Assembly: GCF_011397635.1 (NCBI RefSeq)
Contig: NC_064767.1
Span: 22,246,537 to 22,310,536, forward strand
Reading direction: 5' to 3'
Source: Epinephelus fuscoguttatus
Lineage: Eukaryota; Chordata; Actinopteri; Perciformes; Serranidae
Length of the DNA: 64,000 nucleotides
Shown here piece by piece: positions 1 through 12,495 of the stretch (its first letter is position 1; every line of letters starts with the position of its first letter). Both the position numbers and the translations under genes were made by a program. The notes below the pieces were generated by a model. It made no database searches and was not told the DNA's origin. It saw nothing but the letters and a program-made list of their open reading frames with translations.

Positions 1-608
1 AAACACTTCACTGATATTGACACATTTTAATTTGTTTGTTGTTGGACTCTCTTTTTTAAAATCCGCCTTCCTTTTTTGGGTTGCTTTGCAATGTAGGCAG
101 TTGTTACTAATGCTGGAATAGCAACTCTCTATGCAAGACTTTGTACCATTACCAGGCTTTCACAGAAGGGGCGTGCATGCACATCTGCATTTGCAGAACA
201 GCCAATAGCAATGCATTCTCTTGGAAAATGACCTGTGATTGCCTCAAGTGTCCAATCGTGGCCTAGATTTTCTAAAGCCTCAAAACAGAGTCAAGAGAAG
301 GTGCAGAAATCGAGCGTTGTCTCAGGCCACTTTAATTACAATGTGCTCAAAGTGTATTATGGGATTTTTGTTCAATGAGGCCAAAATTAAACTTTCTACC
401 CCAGCTTTAACTGACTGAAATATCTTTATCGACCAATATCCTTTCGACTGCTTAGTGGAATTCATTGGATTTACAGGGGACAGACCTGGTTAGCAACAAC
501 TCTTTTGGTGGCAGACTTTTGGGTGCCATAACTTAATGTTAAGCAAGAAAAAACCTGCAGAGTTGTCTGTTAGGTGTCAGAATTCATATTTTCTTTTTCT
601 TTTTGCAG
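1..608. other. intron or upstream sequence of zdhhc16
   Basis: No exon is recognised here. The first clear coding block starts at 609 in mid-protein, so this stretch is probably intronic. A pyrimidine-rich acceptor tract ends in tgcag at 608. No repeat was identified. Confidence 0.6.
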
Positions 609-2395
609 GTGCATTCTGAAAATGGACCATCATTGTCGTATCCTTTGTGCAAATATTGTTTCAAATATTGTATTTTGATGTGACTCTGAGGAGATGGTGG
701 TTTTCCTTAACGCCGGCATCTCAGCTTGGCTAAATAACTGTGTGGGCCATTTCAACCACCGGTACTTCTTCTCCTTCTGCCTCTTCATGGCCATGGGCTG
801 TGTCTACTGTAGCATCAGTGGCAGAAACATGTTCCTAGATGCGTACAATGCTATCGAGGTAAGATGCTCAGATTGCTTGGACTGCTGCTGCCTGTGGGCC
901 TATTTGCGGTTCTGTGCTTGGAGGGATTGTTGGGTTTTGTCTGTTACTTTTTATCCATGTTTGGCGTCTTTCTCTGCGGGGCTTAACTGTTCCTCACTGA
1001 CACTGTCTTGTTTCTGTCTTTAACACTCGGGTTTCTGTGTGCGGGCTCTTCCATTAGCGCTTTAAGCATATGGATGCGGAAAAGCCAGGGGTGCCAGTAA
1101 CAGGGATGGGACTTCTCATAGGGCTTCTCCCCCCTGGGCAGGTACAAATGTACACAGACACTAAGATGATTAAGCTTAAGTGTTTTTTATTATCTGTTAT
1201 GTAACATGTGCTCTTTTCATTTATGTCAAGACCACCTATCAGACAGCTGCACCTCCGTACACCTTCAAGGATAAGATGATTCATAAGAGCATCATCTACA
1301 TGTGGGTGCTCACCAGGTAAAATACACGTTTCATCTTGCACCTTGCTATACATAGCATACCATGCCATCTGCTGCTACACAAATCCATTATTCAAAGCAG
1401 GTTATGTGTATGAAGTGGTTTCACATTGGAAAAATGGCACAATTAAGGATACTCAAACTTATTAGTATGGATACCAAATATGCTAAAAAGTCTCAGTGTG
1501 CTGCTGATGGACACAGTTGTTCCACAATGCAGTGTACAAAGGCAATGTAGGAGCTGCAGAGGTGTAACAGCTAGAGGGATACAAATGTATGAAATGTTTG
1601 GAAAACCATTTTAGTCCCTCTCTGTCAGCTATTGTTGGCAGATGCGTCATGACTTACAAAATAATACAGTACAGTGATTTCTATCAGGCCAACTCCAAAC
1701 ATGGTGCACTGCATATTACGCATTCTTAATGCGGCAGCAGATCAAATATAATGTCTTTTGGTCTCTCAGCACTGTGGGATTGGCCCTGGGAGCCCTGACC
1801 TTTTGGCATGCAATGCTCATATCCAGAGGGGAGACCAGCATCGAAAAACACATCAACAGCAAAGAGACAAAGCGACTGGCAAGACGAGGACGGGTAAGCT
1901 TGTTCAATATATCAAAAGCTAAAATAATTCAGGCTGTATTAAGTCAAGGGAAACCCCAAATCAAAAAACAGTGTCTCCAACATTCTGCAGCTTACACTAA
2001 AGCAGTCTAGACTGATAAGAGGAGAGATGTGAATATTTAATTGAGGGTGAACTGTCCCTTTAAGGGAGGTTTAATAGGTTTTTAATTGCCCCTTTGTTTT
2101 CCTTTAACTTCTCTGTCAGGTTTACAGAAACCCGTTCAACTATGGCAGGCTGAACAACTGGAAAGTCTTCTTTGGTGTGGAAAAGAGAAGGTGTGTCTGT
2201 AATGATTTTCTGTTCAGGTACCTGCACATTATATATGACCAATGCTGCCCTGTACTTCTTGTAACCTGTTTTACCTCATCTTTTGTCTGTAGCCACTGGG
2301 TGACGCGTGTTCTCCTCCCCTCTGGACACGCCCCGCTTGGAGATGGCTTGACATGGGTTGCATTCCCTTTTAAGAAGGACCTAATACCCGTATGA
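609..2395 (+). CDS. zdhhc16: zdhhc16, DHHC palmitoyltransferase (3' seven exons, 5' end outside window)
   Basis: Family role (known): endomembrane-bound S-acyltransferase that attaches palmitate to cysteines of target proteins through the DHHC cysteine. Seven exons with GT-AG borders and agreeing phases: 609-637, 725-858, 1058-1141, 1231-1316, 1770-1893, 2120-2190 and 2293-2395 (TGA 2393-2395). They give 209 residues. Seen in order: CILKMDHHC|PWLNNCVGH with the catalytic DHHC; a hydrophobic segment after HFNHRYFF; a second one around STVGLALGALTFWHA; then LISRGETSIEKHIN, RNPFNYGRLNNWKVFFG and SHWVTRVLLPSGHAP near the C-terminus. This order and these motifs match vertebrate ZDHHC16 rather than other DHHC enzymes. 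The N-terminal part with the first two membrane segments and the first half of the zinc-binding CRD is missing and should lie left of base 1. Exon 1058-1141 (28 residues, includes VPVTGMGLLIG) looks longer than the matching human stretch. The paralogue (a or b) is not resolved. Confidence 0.93.
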
Positions 2396-2742
2396 CAGAC
2401 TCTACTCAGGCATACTTGTAGCCTAATTCCAGCAGTTTTTGCTGAGTCCAACCAGCTCTGGACATTTGATCTGGTTGGCTTAAAGGATCCTTGCATGGTG
2501 GCTCCATTCAGCTGAAGAAATGGGGTCACGTCAACCTCCAATACCTCAAGAACTTGCAAAGGCTTTGCTCATGGTTTGACGGTCTACATTTTTCAACAGT
2601 GAGGAGGCAATGTGTCATGGATGATTGCTCTTTACTGGGTTTTACTTATTCTTACAAACAGGTCTTACTTGACTCTGAGCGTTGCGGAGACTGCAGCACC
2701 ATGATAATGTGTAATTTATCTGTATTTTGTACCTGTTAAGTT

Positions 2743-2748
2743 AATAAA
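2743..2748 (+). terminator. polyadenylation signal AATAAA of zdhhc16
   Basis: AATAAA lies about 350 bases after the zdhhc16 stop codon, in AT-rich sequence, on the coding strand. It is the first canonical signal after the stop. Cleavage would be expected 10-30 bases later. Inferred from position only. Confidence 0.6.
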
Positions 2749-2764
2749 TCTTTATAAATTGCTT

Positions 2765-3399
2765 TATTTAAACAGTTTGGCACAGTGAATACTCAGTTCT
2801 TACCATAGATGAGCATTCACTCTTATTTCATACATAGATTGCGTTTTTTTTTACATCACTCTTTTCAAAAAGTATGAATATTCACTCTAGTGATTTCAAG
2901 GTAGGCACCAGGATCTCTTCACAATACTGAGCAGGCAAACTCCAGCCCCAGTGTTATGTCACAGCAATGCTTACGCAAACAGACGCAGAGACATGCTGCT
3001 AGTAGTGGTGGGGGGGATTAATTGAGATGCAGATTTGATCTGCAGATTCATATGTATGTATTACATCAGAAACAAGCAGCCACAGCAGTTGAGATGATAG
3101 CAGATGAACAAGATGAGATATGAAAAGTTTTCTTTTAACTCTGCTAAAATCCTGCTGGCATGAAATTATTCCCAGGACATATTATTGATATAAAATTTGC
3201 ATTTAATGCCTTTGATAAGCAGACAATTAGAAAATATTGGTGATGTTGTCAGTTAAAGGGGGAATGCAAAAGAGAGAGACTGGCAGATAAGGAGAGAGGA
3301 GATTAAGGGATGATAACAGATTTCAGTCTGTTTCCAACCCTCTTTCACCCTGCCACTGCTCATCACATCCCCCACTGCATCTGAAACAGATGACACTCA

Positions 3400-3450
<51 letters not shown>

Positions 3451-3749
3451 TGTGCACAGACACAGAGGTGTCAGTATTCAGTCTTCCAGCAGATGCCAGT
3501 GTTCAACACGTCAAGTTTAGTCAGAAGCTGCACAGTATGTTCAGAGGAGGAGGATAATGAGGAGTGCTCTAATTGAGAAAAACAAGAATCCTGCAGTTTT
3601 TTATCAGTGTGGTTTATTTTAGAAGTCATCAATATTGATAATCAGGAAACAACAGCTTTTCAGTAGTAATATTAAAACTGCATACTATTCTTTTTTTAAA
3701 AAAATATTTTCTCTCCTTCTGGTATTTCGGTATGTTGGTGTTACACACA
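2765..3749. other. intergenic, no gene seen
   Basis: Downstream of zdhhc16. Only the CA microsatellite at 3400-3447 stands out; no open frame with recognisable protein similarity was found. Confidence 0.6.
3400..3447. repeat. (CA)n microsatellite
   Basis: An uninterrupted run of CA dinucleotides of about 46 bases, seen directly. Very common in fish intergenic DNA and likely length-polymorphic. Confidence 0.95.
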
Positions 3750-4700
3750 GTTGTACTTCAGGTATTTAGGTGTTAAAAAGCCTAATGGCTGTAGGGACAA
3801 AGGATCTCCTGAACCTCTCGAGTCCTCACTGCAGCTGCTCCACTGTCCTGCCAGGATGTTGCGGAGATGGTGATTGACATTGTCCATTACGGCTTGCAGC
3901 TTATTCTATGTGCGCCCTTTCACCACAGTTCCCAGTGAGTACAGTCTCCTGCCTAGCACTGAGCTGGCCTGTTTAACCACCCAGGCAAGCAGGTCATGCT
4001 GCTTCCCTAATAGACTGCAGCATAAAACAGGGCACTCACCACCACAGTGTGATGAAACATGAACAGCAAACTTGCAAACATCAAAAGATTTGCGTCTCAT
4101 GAGTGCTCTTTCTCGTACAGAGCATTCGTATTTGCAGAGCAGTCCAGCTTGTTGTCCAGGAGCACACCCAAGTATTTATAGGTATGCACAACCTAAATGA
4201 CCTCCTCCCCTATGCAGACTGGCTGGCAGGGTGGCTTTGATCCTCTGTAGTCCACCACCATCTCCTCAGTCTTGGTGGTGTTCAGGAAGAGGCAGTTCTT
4301 ATTGCTCCAGTCGAGGGCCTCCAGCAGGTCCCTATACTTCCCCTCCTGTCCACTTCACACACATGCCACAACAGCTGTATCACCTCAATACTTCCAAATG
4401 TGGCAGGACTCTTAAAGTCGGATGTGCACAGTGTGAACAGGGACAGAGCCAGAGCTGTCCCCAGTGGGGCCCTCGTGCTGCACGCCAGTGTCCCAGAAAC
4501 ACAATTCCCCAGGCTGATGAACTGTGGCCTTGCTGTTAAATAGTCTGTGATCCAGGAAGTCAAGGAGGAGGCCATCACCATACTTCTGAGTTTGTCTCTC
4601 AGTATGGGGGGCTGAGTAGTAATAAATGCACATAATGTGATACAGTAGATACGATACCTACAAGGGGCCTCATTCAGGTTTTTAGTGGCAGCAGCACTAC
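3750..4700 (-). mobile_element. non-LTR retrotransposon (LINE) remnant, reverse transcriptase 3' part
   Basis: On the minus strand the 176-codon frame at 4282-4812 contains SWITDYLTARPQFISLGN followed by CSTRAPLGTALALSLFTL. This is the region before the catalytic core of fish LINE reverse transcriptases, where intact copies usually read APQGTVLSPFLFTLY. The adjoining part at 3750-4280 looks like the continuation of such a frame, but with frame breaks. The element is decayed and is not a host gene. I place it in the Rex1/L2/CR1-like group of LINEs without being sure which. The boundaries are approximate. Confidence 0.65.
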
Positions 4701-4812
4701 CTAGTGCCTTATAGGAGGTTTTAGGTGGTTTAAAGCTGTCATTGCAAATTGTACCGATATCAGTGGTCATCAGGGCCCCTTTTCCCAAACTTTTTGTCAT
4801 GGCCCTAAACAT

Positions 4813-5760
4813 TTACCTGGTTTGCTTTGCGTCACAGTATGCCCTTGTCTGTATGGTGCAAATACACCACATTGTCTTTATGTGCTCTTGTTCCCAGATG
4901 GTTACAACACTACACATACTCTCAAGAAATGTAGTGTTTTCATGAAGGCCAGGATCAAGTTGAGCACATTCAATTGGCTCATTTTCTATCAAGAGCACAT
5001 ACTTACATCATCCCAGGAAGATTTGGATGCTTGGCTTCATGAGCAATAACAGAGTATTCCACCACACCTTACCCTTACCTGCATATACTGTACATCACCT
5101 GTTAATAGATGAGATGGTAGAGTTAACTCAATTTTTGTGCCAGTTTTAAATTGGATAGGATTTAACTTGCTCCCAGCCTGAGATACAACATAATCCAATA
5201 TAGATTTAAACTTGATAGTTGACTTTATTCAGGCTGCATACAAGACTTTACTTGAAACGACATAGGCCTATTGGTGGTTTTGTATCAGACTGGTTTCACG
5301 CAGTTTTATTTTAAATAAACTGTTAATAGCTAAGCAATAACCTTGTAGAAGTGAGTTTTTGGAGGAAACACCAACAACGATACTTGGTTACTTAATTGTT
5401 TTGTTATATCATTAAAAGAGGTGTGTGCGTTTTAGGGCAGATACTAGATTTCATTGAAATAAGGCCAGTACAATGTTCCCTGCCAGTGGAGAAACGTCAA
5501 GAAACACTAATATAACAATAATAAAATTACTTCCGCCTTGCATTTCAGACTAAAATTCTTATTACAGGGGTTACAAGCGTCTATTTCACAGTAACCCCGA
5601 ATATTTTTTAATATTTTTGTTTCATCACCAAGTTTATAGTAATGAATGTTTTTTGTTATTTCAAAATTCTGCTTATTTGCAAATTAAATTGTTAATTATT
5701 TCCAATTCTTCCATTATTCTGGAGGGGTAATTTCTCAGTTTCCGCTTTTACTCTGATTAT
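4813..5760. other. intergenic, AT-rich, no gene seen
   Basis: No convincing coding exon or recognised repeat. The short open frames here have no family features and overlap each other on both strands. Confidence 0.55.
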
Positions 5761-5984
5761 CTTGACGCAGAGGTGAAGAGTTGGTCCAATCTGCGCATGC
5801 GTGCAGCGTGATGGGGATTTAATTCTAGATCAGTGCAAAGGGATTGTACGGGTGAGCTGCATTCATTATGATTCGTGGGGGAAACGGATGTTGATTGCAT
5901 TTCTTTTTATTATTATTTTTTGGAGAAGCTGTTCACATTTCCTGGAAGGTCTGCAGGTCCAGACTGGTCACCAGCCCGCCAGCT

Positions 5985-6025
<41 letters not shown>

Positions 6026-6400
6026 TCCCAGTTTGTCAACCTGCTGACTCGCATCTCCTGCTGATCGTCGCGTCACGGTGATAACTTCACTTGGAAGCAA
6101 GTTCGGATGTGGCAAGCAAACTGCAGACGGATGCATAATTTAGCAGACTGGATTTCCGGTAGGCAAAATAAATTGTTTGTTAATACTAGCCTAATATATG
6201 AAACGGCCTGTGACTGATAAGACTGCTAAATCCAATCGGAAGTAGCATACATCCTTTCAATTATAAACATATACTATAAATTGTAATCATGCATGAACAC
6301 ATTTTTTTTTTAAAATATTTGCCTGGAAAAATCAGAGCCGCATGAGGTTCAGGCGCGTGCCCCAGTCAGCTGGCAGTACACGTGACGTAAACATCGCAGC
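5760..6400 (+). promoter_or_regulatory. putative ubtd1 promoter / 5' region
   Basis: The sequence just upstream of the ubtd1 first coding exon is richer in CpG than its surroundings. It carries a CCAAT box (5786-5790) directly followed by TGCGCATGCGT (5792-5802), which matches an NRF-1 site. Further on, an E-box CACGTG (6379-6384) overlaps a CRE-like TGACGTAA (6383-6390). No TATA box is seen near these sites. This pattern fits a housekeeping-type TATA-less promoter. The transcription start is not determined, and an untranslated exon could lie within this stretch. Confidence 0.5.
5990..6022. repeat. (AC)n microsatellite
   Basis: An uninterrupted run of AC dinucleotides of about 32 bases, seen directly, inside the putative ubtd1 5' region. 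Confidence 0.95.
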
Positions 6401-6590
6401 TTGTCTGACCTCACAGGAACAAGGAGTGCTGAGCTGTCATTATTCCCTGATGATGCTTTTCACATAAGGCACCTAATTTACCATCATCTTTATATTATGT
6501 TTACGTATCCGACGTGATCGCACGTGCATTTTAAAGCATTAATAGACAGACTGATGATTTTTCTCCTTGGTGTGGCTTGTAGGGACAGTG

Positions 6591-9500
6591 ATGGGAGGCT
6601 GTGTGGGGAGGAGTAGGATGGATGGACAAGGGAGTGCCCGAAGCTCGACAAGGATCAAAAAACGTGGAGGTAAGAAGCTGGATTGAGCTGCAGCCTCTAG
6701 GTTTATGAAATAAGGACATGTTTTTGTGAATGCTTTGCTGCACAAAATGTGAATTAGACACAAGAGATGATGCCCTTAAACCACACACTGGGAATAAGAC
6801 AGGTTCATTTGTTAGGTGTTACAAATCAAATGAAGGTGACAATATGAGTTTAAGAAAGCCTACTAATATTTTTAAAGGCCTATTAACCTACTATAATGTT
6901 AGAAATTGCTTCTGTGGTGAGTGTGCACACATCCTCTGACACATACTTATATAAGGACACGTTATCAGAACCAGCACAGAGCAGCAGTTTTCATAAGAAG
7001 AAGCCTTAACAATTCATGCACCTATGTTAACATGCAGGCTGGGGCAGGATGCTTTGCTACACTCGTGTTGCACTGATGTCTTTCTCAGTCTGACAGCTTA
7101 CTGTCTCAGGTGTTAAATGTTTCAGGCCGGCTCGTCATGTGTCTAATCTGTGCAGAGGACCTGCCCCGATACGACAGTGTTTTATGTAAACACCAGGCAA
7201 TCCACTCCTTGTGGAAAAAGCGGCTGTGCACTCAGCTGGATTGTCATGCATTATGTATGGAGCGGCAGCAGTACCAGCAGCAGCAGCAGCAGCAGCAGCG
7301 GTGGTCTGCACAGAGAGTTTTCATGTCAAAGTTTGACCTACTTGGTGCAGGATTTTTAAAACATATTTACATGCAAAAAGAAATCATTTACCTGCTAGCC
7401 AGACATGCACCACCTCACACGTCACAGACTCAGACCTCCTACAATTGTTAGATAACTATTTGTTGATCAGCATCTGAGAGGCAGGTTTGTTTTTATTCAT
7501 ATAAATAGCAGAGTCGTCTCGCAGGAAACAATCACCTGTTGTGGGCAGTTCGCAGAAGTAGCTTCTCCTTCAGACTGTAATAGTCTGACAAGGGTTTATT
7601 GTCTGCTAATAGGTTTAGCATGTTGCCTTTGAGTATTTCTATCCTGCCTCTAAATAGAGCTGATAGGATTAGGCCTCTTGTGTAAAGAAGCCACCTTCTG
7701 CCTAGGACACTGAGTTTACTATCTCCTCATTTTGAACCTCATTCCATGAACTGATCCTGTGGTATTTTGGGCTTGCGAGGTATTTTCAATCAGAAGGGAT
7801 ATAAGTGGAGGGAGTGTTGTCATTTTTAAGCAACTGGGGAAGTGTTACGACGGTTCACTGAGCTCCGAATCTCAGTCTGCATATCGCGGCAAACTAGATC
7901 AGGTGATTGTATCGACAGTTGGGCGGTGTGTTGAAGCAAGGTGGTTGGACACGACAGGACTGTCCTCTTCTTCAGGGTTGGTGTCTGTAGGTCATTAATG
8001 CGGACTTTTAACTGACTCACATCAAACCTCAGAGTAAGAGCAGCTATGGGAGTACCAAACTCAAGGGAGTACACCTACTATCACGGCCCAAACACACCCT
8101 TGAGGATCTTGCTGAAAAGTAAGTATTGGTTTTGGGTGTGGGGTGAAAGAGATGCTGACATGATTTTGGTTTTTGCACTGCTGACTGTGTTGTGCCATAA
8201 TTAGTCTCAGAGATAGTCTGCACTGTTGATGCTGTTGTTAATGTATGAAGGCTTTTAGGGCAACAAACAATGTATACTGTAAATGGAAATAGAACAAATG
8301 ACTACAGAGAAAACAAACAACAGAAAGAGGTCGTAACAAAATGATTGAGAAAATCCACATTGCTACCTCTAACTGAAATGCATGTGCTTATTGAGAGGAA
8401 CACAGATGTCACTTTGATGGAGATGTGAGGCTGATTTAACTCAGAGTTGCAGTGCTGATGTTTCTGAGTTAATATATTTTCCATTATGACAGGCATTCAT
8501 GTCCATCCATCCATTTCTGCTGTTTGTATGCACCATGCTGAAATACTACAACTATTACAACAAGTAGTAGTAATGGTACTTAAATGGAGCAGCAATGATA
8601 ATATCCCAAAAGTAACACTTCAATTCACACAACAGAAACTTAATCATTTCCTGTTTTAGTGGATTTTAATTGGTAGTTCCTCCGTCCATCAGACATGTTT
8701 ATGCCTGTGGAAAAGAAAAAAAAACTTTCCTTAGCTTAGATTCCAGGTAGTGAGGGATAAATCTGAGGACACACTGGCAAAGCTGCACTCTGTGAACACG
8801 CACACTCCACTGTACACAAACACTAGGCCACTGACTTACTACAGCAGGGAGGTGGGTAAAACATTCTTCAAATAATGCAGGTTGTCATCACTGGTTGCAT
8901 CTGCCTCATTCTCGTAAGCACAAAACCCAAATCAAAACAGTTCCTCCAGTTATGTAATGTTACAAATACAAGCTTTAAAACTTAAAAATGTCCCACATGA
9001 ACTCTCTGAACTAAAAACTAGGAGTGGTTTTCATTCTCATATTTCTCGACAGCTGTTTCTCTAGCTGTTAGGCGCAAACTTCTTGAAGTCAGTGTTCATC
9101 AAACAAGAGGTCAGGTTGCTTGTTAGGAGTCCAGACACAAATAATATTTGCATTGGTTTGGCTGGCATGTTAATGGACTCCTTTGCAACTTTGCAGCTGC
9201 CTGTGCTCAATCACAAAAGCAAACACGATGGCTAAAAACCCATGTTAATGCAGCATAGGTAGAAAGTTATAGCATATCAGTAACATCACAGACACTGGAC
9301 TTCTTCTATACTGTAATTATGGCTCTGAAACGGAGAAATAGTTAATTTGATTTTAAAACTCACCCTTTTATTACTCATTCATAAAATGTAAATGATGATA
9401 TGTGTACATGCATGTAGGCATGCAAGGAATACACCTCATATAAATCTGAAACTCAAGCCATCGTCTCATCTCTATAGGCCCTGCTGTCACATTTATCATC

Positions 9501-11895
9501 ATATGGAGGCCTGCATTGACATTTGCTTGATGGGAGTGACATTGTAGCAGTGATGATGTCATAATTAATTTGCAGATGCTACGTGTTTTTACTTCCATGT
9601 GCTTGTTGTTTTGGGCTCGTAATAGTGCCTGAGCGTTTCTGCTTGCTCTCATTGGTCAAAGAGTGCTCATCTCTCCAACCAATGCCTCATGGGATAGGGG
9701 CAGATAAATCCTGTTATGTGGAACCTGATTACTGCCCATAATCCACTGGTGTGTGCTTGTGTATGTGACTGCTTGTCAGTGCACATGTATGTGTTACTCG
9801 CCACCGCAGTAATCCACAGTGCTATAAATAATCACTTTGATTTGTCTCCCTCTGTGAATCAAATGGTCCTTCTCTGTATGCTGGTGCTGTATATCTAACA
9901 TGCTATATACAGGCATGGAGACACCTGCAGTGGGTGTATGGAGCTACTTGGTTTATATGTTGTTTGAGTTGTGACAAAGGGCAGTTGCATGCATAACAGT
10001 TACTTAGCCTATATTGCAAATGAATATCACAGATACAATTGTGTATTTTCAAGGGCTGTTTTTGCTAAATACTGAAGATCCGTCAGTATGGGAGTCCTAA
10101 GATGAGCTTTTTTGTCCATGTCTGACCTCACTGGTGTTTATATAACCAAATGTACACAACACAATAAAGCTGTATTACATTTGAAGCTTTTACCGTCTAT
10201 AATGTTTCTTGTAATAGGGAAAATGGGAATTATAATGGGAAATTATTTCTTGACACTCAGTTGTATCTGAGAGTAAATGGTAACAGCTCAGCCATTTTAC
10301 AGCAGCTGTGACCTGAGCCAACCTGGCAACCATCAACAGCAGGTTTCTCAGAGCTTCACTACCAGATACTTGGTTTTACTGCCCTATAATCCCTTTGACA
10401 TTAACTGTTTTAGCTGCGGCCATTCTATCATTAGGTGCAAAGTTGTTTTCATGACTGTCCAGCAGAGTGTAGCCCTGATCCTATGACATCGGATAGGTCT
10501 TTTGATCAGACTGAACACTCCCTTCTTTTTTACTTTCAGGACGCAATGAGCCCCTGAAGAAGGAGCGTCCAAAGTGGAAGAGCGAGTACCCGATGACGGA
10601 GGGCCAGTTGAGGAGTAAGAGGGATGAGTTTTGGGACACAGCTCCTGCCTTTGATGGACGGAAAGAGATCTGGGACGCACTCAGAGCAGCAGCCCTGGCT
10701 GCGGAGTGCAATGACCTGGAGCTAGCGCAGGCTATAGTGGATGGAGCCTGCATCACCCTGCCACACGGTATGAAACCACCCACAGGCACATGAACACTCA
10801 CACACACACTCACACACATGCCCTCTCAGATATGGAGATATGTGCTTCATCCAGCTATCAATTGTAAGCTTCAAATACCCTAGAACTTTCAGCACAAATG
10901 CATAAACTCACTGTAATAATTCTCTAAATGTCAAAGGACAGTTTGCAGAATCCCATGCATCAGTTGTTCAGAGATTACTGCTGTAATAGTTACATAATAG
11001 TCGCAGTGCTGCGTGACCACTGTGAATGGATTGGTGCACAGAAAGCCATGGCAGAGTTAGGTGGAAAAAAACACACACTGTTCTTGCATATTTATCTACT
11101 GACACAAAAGAGTTTTGCTAGTTCAAGGACAATGGCGTTGTTGATGTTAATGTCATCATGCTTCCCCTGGATTATCTGACGAGAGAAAAGGTTTATGTCA
11201 GGGATAAAGTTAGTTGCTGTTACTGACAGGAGGGTTTTTGGAAATCAGTTGTTTATGCAGTCCATTTTTCCCACTGCAGGCTCCCTCACAGAGAGTTATG
11301 ATGAACTGGGCAACCGCTACCAGCTCCCAGCTTACACTTTAGCCCCACCTGTCAACCTCATCTCTGAAACGTCCACTGAGAGCAAAGTCTCTGACTCCAC
11401 ACAAAAACAAGCTCAACCTCCTCCATGCAGACAAGAGTTCCAGCTGCGGGTACGATTGTCAACAGGTAAGAAACACCCAGTGTAACCTATAATATGTATA
11501 TTTATAATATGACATTTAAATCTACAGAAGTACATGTTCTACATATTGCATGCACACAACACTTCATTGCATCTTGTCTCATCTCAGCTTGAGACTGATC
11601 TATAATTCATAGCTTTTCAGTGTCTCACAGCTTGCTCAGAAATCTGTGTCAACTCTATTCTTGCCTTGTGGTGTTCTTAGGAAAGGATGTGCGTCTGACA
11701 GCCAGCATGGCGGACTCCATCGCCGAGCTAAAGAAACAATTGGAAGAACAGGAGGAAATTGACGTGACTCGCCAGAGGTGGTTCTTTTCCGGGAAGCTCC
11801 TGACTGACAAGACTCGTCTTCAAGACGCCAAGATCCAGAAGGACTTTGTCGTCCAAGTGATTGTTAATATGAACCCTACGGTCATAGCTAACTGA
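6591..11895 (+). CDS. ubtd1: ubtd1, ubiquitin domain-containing protein 1
   Basis: Family role (known): UBTD1 is a small cytosolic ubiquitin-like protein that binds E2 ubiquitin-conjugating enzymes of the UBE2D type and tunes ubiquitylation. Four exons: 6591-6669, 10540-10767, 11280-11465 and 11681-11895 (stop TGA). All borders are GT-AG and the phases agree. They give 235 residues; the human protein has about 227. The start [10 protein letters not shown] resembles the human N-terminus MGNCVGR and carries a glycine at position 2, so N-myristoylation is possible. Exon 2 encodes the UBTD domain ([20 protein letters not shown], then [20 protein letters not shown] and ACITLPH). Exon 3 has [20 protein letters not shown] and a variable acidic/Pro stretch. 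Exon 4 is the ubiquitin-like fold ([27 protein letters not shown]). Intron 1 is 3.9 kb and holds a CAG repeat. A paralogue (ubtd1a/b) cannot be separated here. Confidence 0.96.
7275..7298. repeat. (CAG)8 trinucleotide repeat in ubtd1 intron 1
   Basis: Eight uninterrupted CAG units, followed by CGG. The repeat lies inside intron 1. It makes a short glutamine run in an overlapping open frame, but there is no sign that this frame is an exon. Confidence 0.95.
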
Positions 11896-12168
11896 GGGGT
11901 GAGACAGGCGGCTATGAAGAGAAGAAAATATAAAGGACGTGCCAGAGGGGGTGGGGGTGGGGGGGTGGGGGGCTAGGAATAGGAGTAGGGCTTGAAATTA
12001 TTTCCAGTTGGCAATGCAGTGGAATTTTGTGTACATTTTTATATAAGAAATTATTGCTTTTATATTGCTCCTTTTTGTATTTTTTTCCTTTTTCCAAATG
12101 AAGTAAAAAATATTGAAAAGCACTGAAACACTTTAGATTAGAAGTAGAGTCCATAATGCACATCCCAG

Positions 12169-12170
<2 letters not shown>

Positions 12171-12206
<36 letters not shown>
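12171..12206. repeat. (TCTG)n tetranucleotide repeat in ubtd1 3'UTR
   Basis: About nine TCTG units in a row, lying between the ubtd1 stop and its poly(A) signal, so it is probably transcribed. Confidence 0.93.
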
Positions 12207-12207
<1 letters not shown>

Positions 12208-12489
12208 GTGGACATAAACTCACAGCTCTATTGTTTACACGGGTCCCCCTCCTCATCATGTGTGTTTGTACTTGTGCTTAAACTCAATATGGATCACTTG
12301 GGGGTCCAACTAAGGAAAATCCATTCCCTATTTTTTTTTTTTTGTTAAAGATTTCTGTTATGCGATTTGAGAAGTAGGGTGAGGATGGCAGAGACCTATA
12401 GAGAAAAAGAAAACTGTAAATATCAGTTTCCATATGTGTTGTTTGGTCATGTTACTGTGCACATTTTCAATTCACAATTGTACATTCGT

Positions 12490-12495
12490 AATAAA
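12490..12495 (+). terminator. polyadenylation signal AATAAA of ubtd1
   Basis: AATAAA about 600 bases after the ubtd1 stop codon. A second one follows near 12634. Either could end the transcript; the choice is not determined. Confidence 0.55.

Noticed and set aside
4282..4812. 176-codon minus-strand frame as a host gene
   Set aside because: Its content is LINE reverse transcriptase with substitutions at conserved positions and broken flanks, so it is annotated as a mobile-element remnant.
5801..6136. His/Thr- or Cys/Val-repeat peptides around 5990 and similar ones at 52091, 60314 and 61058
   Set aside because: They are translations of CA/GT microsatellites.
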